Part shown: positions 59,801 to 64,000 of the stretch, piece by piece
Layout: every line of letters starts with the position of its first letter
Numbering within the stretch: the first letter of the stretch is position 1
Assembly: GCA_021234155.1 (NCBI GenBank)
Contig: JAJEKV010000027.1
Coordinates: 8,899,448 to 8,963,447 of the forward strand
Direction of reading: 5' to 3'
Length of the DNA stretch: 64,000 bases
From: Isoetes taiwanensis
Lineage: Eukaryota > Streptophyta > Lycopodiopsida > Isoetales > Isoetaceae
Translations under genes and position numbers: made by a program
Notes under the pieces: generated by a model
Database searches by the model: none
Told to the model about the DNA's origin: nothing
The model's input: the letters and a program-made list of their open reading frames with translations, nothing else

Positions 59801-60660
59801 TCTTTTGCCCTTGAAAACCCATCCACTATATAGCTCATCATCTAGGAAGTGTTGTGTTAGTTGATCTTGATTTGATGCGTCACGATGTGTTGGTTTCTCC
59901 TGATAAGGCATATCACATCCCGGCCTCTCACGGGTATGGGATCATAAATTGATGTGTTCATGCTGTTCTCAAAGTGGGGCTTGCTAGGCCTGCTCCACTA
60001 AACTTCCCCACGATGCAAGCATTTTAGTACCTCAAGCGGCGTGCATTGAGATCGCAATGATGTTCTTGTGATCTGCCGCGTGGCTGCAGTCCATGAAGCT
60101 ACCCCATTCCTTGACGAGCCTCGGCATTGGGACTTTGGTACTGAATACTTCCGCAAACGTAATAGGTTGTCAGGGTTTCTAATCATTGGCTGTCGCGTCA
60201 AGGAGAAGTTGCTGTTCTTCATGACGCGGCCCATTTGTGCTAACTCAAATTGTACTTCCTTTTCACGTAACCGACAAAGATAGTGCGACCGTTGACCGGT
60301 TGCATCTCTCGTCGGGACTTTGGATTGCTTTATATCTCATTTATGACCCAGCGTCTATCTACTAACCATTTGGTATTTTCGGGGCCATACCACTACAAAA
60401 CCAAACTAGGTTATTAATCACGCTGTGACTTTTCAAACCTTCATTATAAATCTTACACCACTTTTCTTAGGTTAGTTTCCCTTTTAATTTTTTTTGAAAA
60501 CTTCAACTATTAGAAATTTCTTCTTATATACTTCCTCCACAATGGTAGTTTCTTTGACATCCCTAACATTTTAAAACAACATTCTTTAACTAGAAACTAG
60601 AAAATCAATAATGCAATTTTTTTCAAAAACCACACTTGCTTATCCCGAAAATCCAGTAAA
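56801..60660. other. No recognisable gene
   Basis: Frames of up to 142 codons (58118-58546 plus; 59028-58633 minus, 131 codons) have no family motif I recognise. Two copies of acaaaggacttagtccacat lie near 57337-57360 and 57400-57420. No transposon protein was identified. Confidence 0.35.
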
Positions 60661-60707
60661 AGATTTCTATTTATTAATATATTAATAAAAATAAACAAAA
60701 GAGTAGA

Positions 60708-61180
60708 AGCGGTGAGCTTGGACTGAACACCTAGTCTTCTCCACTCAAAGTGGCGGAGCCGACCATACCCTGTCCAGTCTCCCAATTTTTCTAAACTAAA
60801 TACATTAATCAATAAATTACAAGAGTAGCGGTGAGAGCTTGGACACGGAACTACCCTAGTCTTCTCCCACTCAAGTGGCGGAGCCATACTTATGTCCAGA
60901 GTCTACATTTTTTCTAAATAAATACATTAGTAATAAAATTACAAGAGTAAGCCAGGCAGGCTTGGACCCGAACACCTAGTCTTCTCCACTTTCAGTGAGG
61001 GTAGACCATGCCCTGTCCAAGTCTCCCCAATTTTTCTAAACTAAATACATTAATCGATAAAATTACAGAGTAAGCGGTGAGCTTGGACTGGAACACCTAG
61101 TCTTACTCCACTCAAGTAGGGTAGACCAACCCCTTGTCCAAGTCTCCCCAAGTTTTTTAACCTAAATAAAACATTTAAAA
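60708..61180. repeat. Tandem repeat, four units of about 120 bp
   Basis: Units start at about 60708, 60827, 60950 and 61073 (spacing 119, 123, 123). Each contains gagcttggac or a variant, cctagtctt, ctccact, gtccaagtct or a variant, and an AT-rich end ctaaatacattaat with aaattacaagagt. Units differ mostly by small indels. The last unit is shortened. Confidence 0.9.
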
Positions 61181-61454
61181 TTTTATTCTCCTACTCAAAC
61201 TCAAATTCTTACCTAGAATATCTTGAGGCTGCGAAAATGATTTCAAAAGGCGGCGCGTTTGTTAAATGATGTACAAAAATAAAGGCATTCAATAATTAGA
61301 AACTTACATAAATAAAGAAATAAAAAACAAAAGACCATTCGCGTTAAAAATATCATTGACATTAAACTTCTTACATTGTTAATTAAAAGAAACTATATTG
61401 ACATGTAAAAACAAAAAAAAAATAAAAATAAAAAAAGGGAAGAACATATAAAAA
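61181..61454. other. No recognisable feature
   Basis: AT-rich spacer with one GC-rich patch (aaggcggcgcgtttg near 61247-61261). Confidence 0.4.
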
Positions 61455-61562
61455 GAAGGGGCCTGCGTCTTTCCAGCGGCGTCCCCCTTCTTATAATAAA
61501 AAATAGAGGAAGAATGGGCCTGCGTCTTTCTTGGCGTCCCTCTTCTTCCATGGAAAAAAAAT
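61455..61562. repeat. Direct duplication of about 55 bp
   Basis: Two units share gggcctgcgtctttc, ggcgtcccccttctt or ggcgtccctcttctt, and aaaaaatagargaag (61458-61510 and 61514-61565). They lead directly into the GAA tract. Confidence 0.75.
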
Positions 61563-61780
61563 AGAAGAAGGAAGAAGAAGAAAGAAAGAAGAAGAAGAAG
61601 AAGAAGAAGAAGAAAGAAGAAGAAGAAGAAGAAGAAGAAAGAAAGAAGAAGAAGAAGAAGAAGAAGAAGAAGAAAGAAGAAGAAGAAGAAGAAGAAGAAG
61701 AAGAAAGAAGAAGAAAGAAGGGGAGATAGGAAGAAAGATTGAATAGAATGAGAAAGTGATGAAGAAGAAGAAGAAGAAAA
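61563..61780. repeat. (GAA)n / purine-rich microsatellite
   Basis: Long interrupted GAA tract with AAGA variants to about 61720, then degenerate GAA to 61780. Frames crossing it (polyarginine/glutamate on the plus strand, polyserine/leucine on the minus) are artefacts of the repeat. Confidence 0.95.
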
Positions 61781-62129
61781 TGAATAGAAGATTGGAAGAG
61801 CGGAAGATTGAAGAAAAAACGATGATTGGAAGTAGGTGGAAGAAGAAGGAGGAGGATTGATTCATACTAAGAAGTAATGGATTGAAGAAAACAAGGATGG
61901 AAAGAAGAGAATAGAAATGGGATGGATTGAAAACAAAGAAAAAACAGAAGCCTAAATCTATCAAACAACGAAGCCTAATTCAAAAATAAGAGTTGATTGA
62001 TCCATTGAAATACTAACTGGATGCTTGGCGGAAGCTTGAAAGGACATAAGGATGATCGCGCCAAACATGCATACGAAAGCGGCTCCTCCAGCGTAGAACC
62101 AAAAACTGAAGGAAAAGCGGCCCTGTTTT
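61781..62129. other. Purine-rich to mixed spacer
   Basis: Degenerate purine-rich sequence follows the GAA tract to about 61950; nothing recognisable afterwards. Confidence 0.4.
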
Positions 62130-62252
62130 ACATAAAAAGTTGAGGCGTCGTTCGCGGCGTTGTAACGTCGTTAACGGCCTGGCTTGTCTGATACTTGTCG
62201 TTAATGGCGTCTACTCGCGGCGTCTTTGTGATTAAGCGGCGTGCCTTTTTTT
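62130..62252. repeat. Short GGCGT-rich patch with a 33-bp repeat
   Basis: The patch uses the same words as the 55.9-kb CpG block (gaggcgtcgttc, aacgtcgttaacggc). Its end (62219-62252), ggcgtctttgtgattaagc then ggcgtgccttttt, recurs almost exactly at 63316-63348 in direct orientation. Confidence 0.7.
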
Positions 62253-63315
62253 TTATTATCAGAAGACGCCCATATTTGGTCCCCATATCTTTGTCACCTT
62301 CCCCATGTGGATCTCCTTGGATACTTTTGTCCTTTCATTATATTATTTATGGAAAGGACAACGTACTCGTTCCTTGGTAATAACGTTTCGTTGTCACTTG
62401 GTAACCAAGTTGTCCACTTCCTTGGTAATAATGCATCGTCTTTTGATGATGTTCCAAGCATATAATGGATTGTTTTTATCAATTTGGCTTATTTATTATT
62501 TGTGCCTCGCCAATTTCAAGGTTTGGTGTTGGATGCCTTTGTGCTTTTGATGATGATCACAGAAGCAATTATCGCCCGAATACCTCATACCTTCTTTGTT
62601 TCTTCATCGTCTCTTCACATTCTATCTCTTGATGCGAAGCACCTTCATTAAACTCTCTTAAATTCGTCTTTCGGGACACTTTCGAATGAGTGGAGCCGCA
62701 ATGACGAGGACACACCATCACTTAGAAATCTGATCTCCTTATTCTTTGAGGGCAATCTTAGGCCATCGCAGTCGATTCGCATTTGGAGGTACAAAGCGAG
62801 ATGAACGGTCCGACGAGAGAAGTTAGGCCAATTCACGAAGCTCCTCGAAGGGGATGGGTTGATAAGGAATGGCGACGAACAACTTCGATGGGGTGGGCGG
62901 AGGGCTGCCTCATATCTTTGAAGCAGCTTTATTTCTGAGGCAAAGGCGAAGGCGCTGAAAATGGAGGGCCGTTTGGATGCACAACGTTCAAACCTCTGTT
63001 TAGAAGCTTTACAAAAGCAGACAATCGCGAGGTTTGGTAACCAAGCTCATATTTCGTGATGGTCACTCTAAAACTGGATGGTAGGTTTGGATGCGTTACG
63101 TCCCGAAGTCATATTGATGGAGTTGATACGGAGGATCTTGGCCCAAGGGAGTTGAAGTGGGCGTAAAGTGAAACTAGTCTTTTCTATTATATGTTGTCTA
63201 TTATGTGTGATATGTTTGTGTTGAATTAGCCGTATCTTGCTTAAGACCTATGTATTTCTTTATCTAAGAATACGAACATTGGAAAGTAATACCAAAAATC
63301 CGGGCGTCCATACTT
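62253..63315. other. Unassigned segment between two direct 33-bp repeats
   Basis: Short frames only. A GC-moderate part at 62640-63160 could be decayed coding sequence (a minus frame at 62836-62648 has no motif). Its flanks, the near-identical repeats at 62219 and 63316, may mark an inserted unit, but no transposon ends can be defined. Confidence 0.35.
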
Positions 63316-63348
63316 GGCGTCTTTGTGATTAGCGGCGTGCCTTTTTTT
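63316..63348. repeat. Second copy of the 33-bp repeat from 62219-62252
   Basis: ggcgtctttgtgattagcgg followed by cgtgcctttttttat. It differs from the first copy by a small indel in the middle and in T-tract length. Confidence 0.8.
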
Positions 63349-63396
63349 ATTTGCCTTTATAGTACATAGCCCATGCATTGCAATTATAAGTTTGTA

Positions 63397-63516
63397 TATA
63401 GACCTTATGCGGGGGTTGTATACCCGTTTGTTACAATATCATAGACCTTATCAGGGGTTGTATACGTTAATGCGATACCATGTATCATAGACCTTATGCG
63501 GGGTTGTATACAATAG
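63397..63516. repeat. Tandem repeat, three units of about 41-46 bp
   Basis: Units start at 63397, 63438 and 63484, each with tagaccttatgcggg or a variant and ggttgtatac. The first two continue with unrelated linker variants of about 20 bp. Confidence 0.85.
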
Positions 63517-64000
63517 AAGACCAAGTATAATTTATGTATGTCCTAGTAACCTTCCCAGTTCCTAACGCCATACACTTTCCCTTACGCTGCGAGAGTGTAA
63601 CCCATGCATAAGGGTTAGGAGTCGAAACTCGCGCTCTTCCCGACTGATTCTTTCCCTTTTTTAAACAGCGGGTACATAGTCATTAGAAAAGTAATTCCCC
63701 GCAGGATAATACTCACGGAAGAAAAGCGGACCCAACTCCACAAAATTATTTGTATACGTTGTAGTACACCTAATAAGGCCATACATATGTCCCTTACAAA
63801 TTTCATGAATGAACTCACGATATGTATGCATCGGAGGGGGTGTGCTAAATATCCAGCCTGAGAAGAGGCCTCAAGCGATGTAGCATCTGCGTCCGGATAA
63901 GGAGGGGTTCAAGCATTCCCCTCATTGCAAGTCTCACATTGAATGGATTAATTTCCATGGGAACGGCTCATGACCACAATCAAATGGCTCGGGAATGAGT
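63517..64000. other. No recognisable gene
   Basis: A minus-strand frame at 63818-63615 (67 codons) has no motif. The sequence runs off the window edge. Confidence 0.4.

Noticed and set aside
61491..61964. Long minus-strand frame of 157 codons rich in serine and leucine, and its plus-strand partner rich in lysine, arginine and glutamate
   Set aside because: Both are direct translations of the GAA microsatellite and have no unique domain.

Overview
This window looks like nuclear DNA of a land plant with a large, repeat-rich, gene-poor genome. The signs are one short intact gene of a plant-specific family (WI12/WUN1, wound-induced, NTF2-like fold), heavily mutated non-LTR retrotransposons, several foldback or MITE-like elements, long microsatellites and kilobases with no readable coding. 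The LINE reverse transcriptase sequences resemble types common in seed-free plants (mosses, lycophytes, ferns), so a fern-like genome is my best guess, but the sequence does not prove it. No rRNA, CRISPR array, operon or organellar block is seen.

Layout. 1-350: a possible Copia-type LTR/primer-binding-site junction on the minus strand. 2.4-2.7 kb: a 318-bp terminal-inverted-repeat (TIR) element. 3.8-5.6 kb: scattered protein-like fragments on the minus strand, possibly a broken F-box/kelch-type gene. 5.7-11.1 kb: two minus-strand relics of one LINE group (family R) and several copies of its 3' tail, each next to a different simple repeat, including (CT)47 and (CA)71. 11.8-14.1 kb: a plus-strand L1-like LINE relic (family L), followed by a 352-bp MITE with a TA target duplication. 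16.0-16.4 kb: a broken WI12-like gene (minus). 25.6-27.9 kb: a LINE L fragment, a LINE R tail and two adjacent foldback elements. 30.0-32.3 kb: a long minus-strand LINE L relic. 34.0-34.8 kb: a perfect 31-bp hairpin and a second broken WI12-like gene (plus). 47.6-48.0 kb: a relative of the 27.4-kb foldback. 51.4-52.3 kb: the only gene I consider intact, a 160-residue WI12-like protein. 55.9-56.8 kb: a CpG-rich block that switches abruptly to almost pure A/T. 60.7-63.5 kb: tandem repeats, a (GAA)n tract and short GC-rich repeats.

How it fits together. The three WI12-like loci (one intact, two decayed, in both orientations) look like remnants of a small dispersed cluster; both dead copies keep a TATA-like box. 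The rest is mainly transposon insertion and decay. The most informative repeat signal is a small stem-loop (AGACC-NNNN-GGTCT) kept near the 3' end of LINE family R, directly before many different microsatellites.
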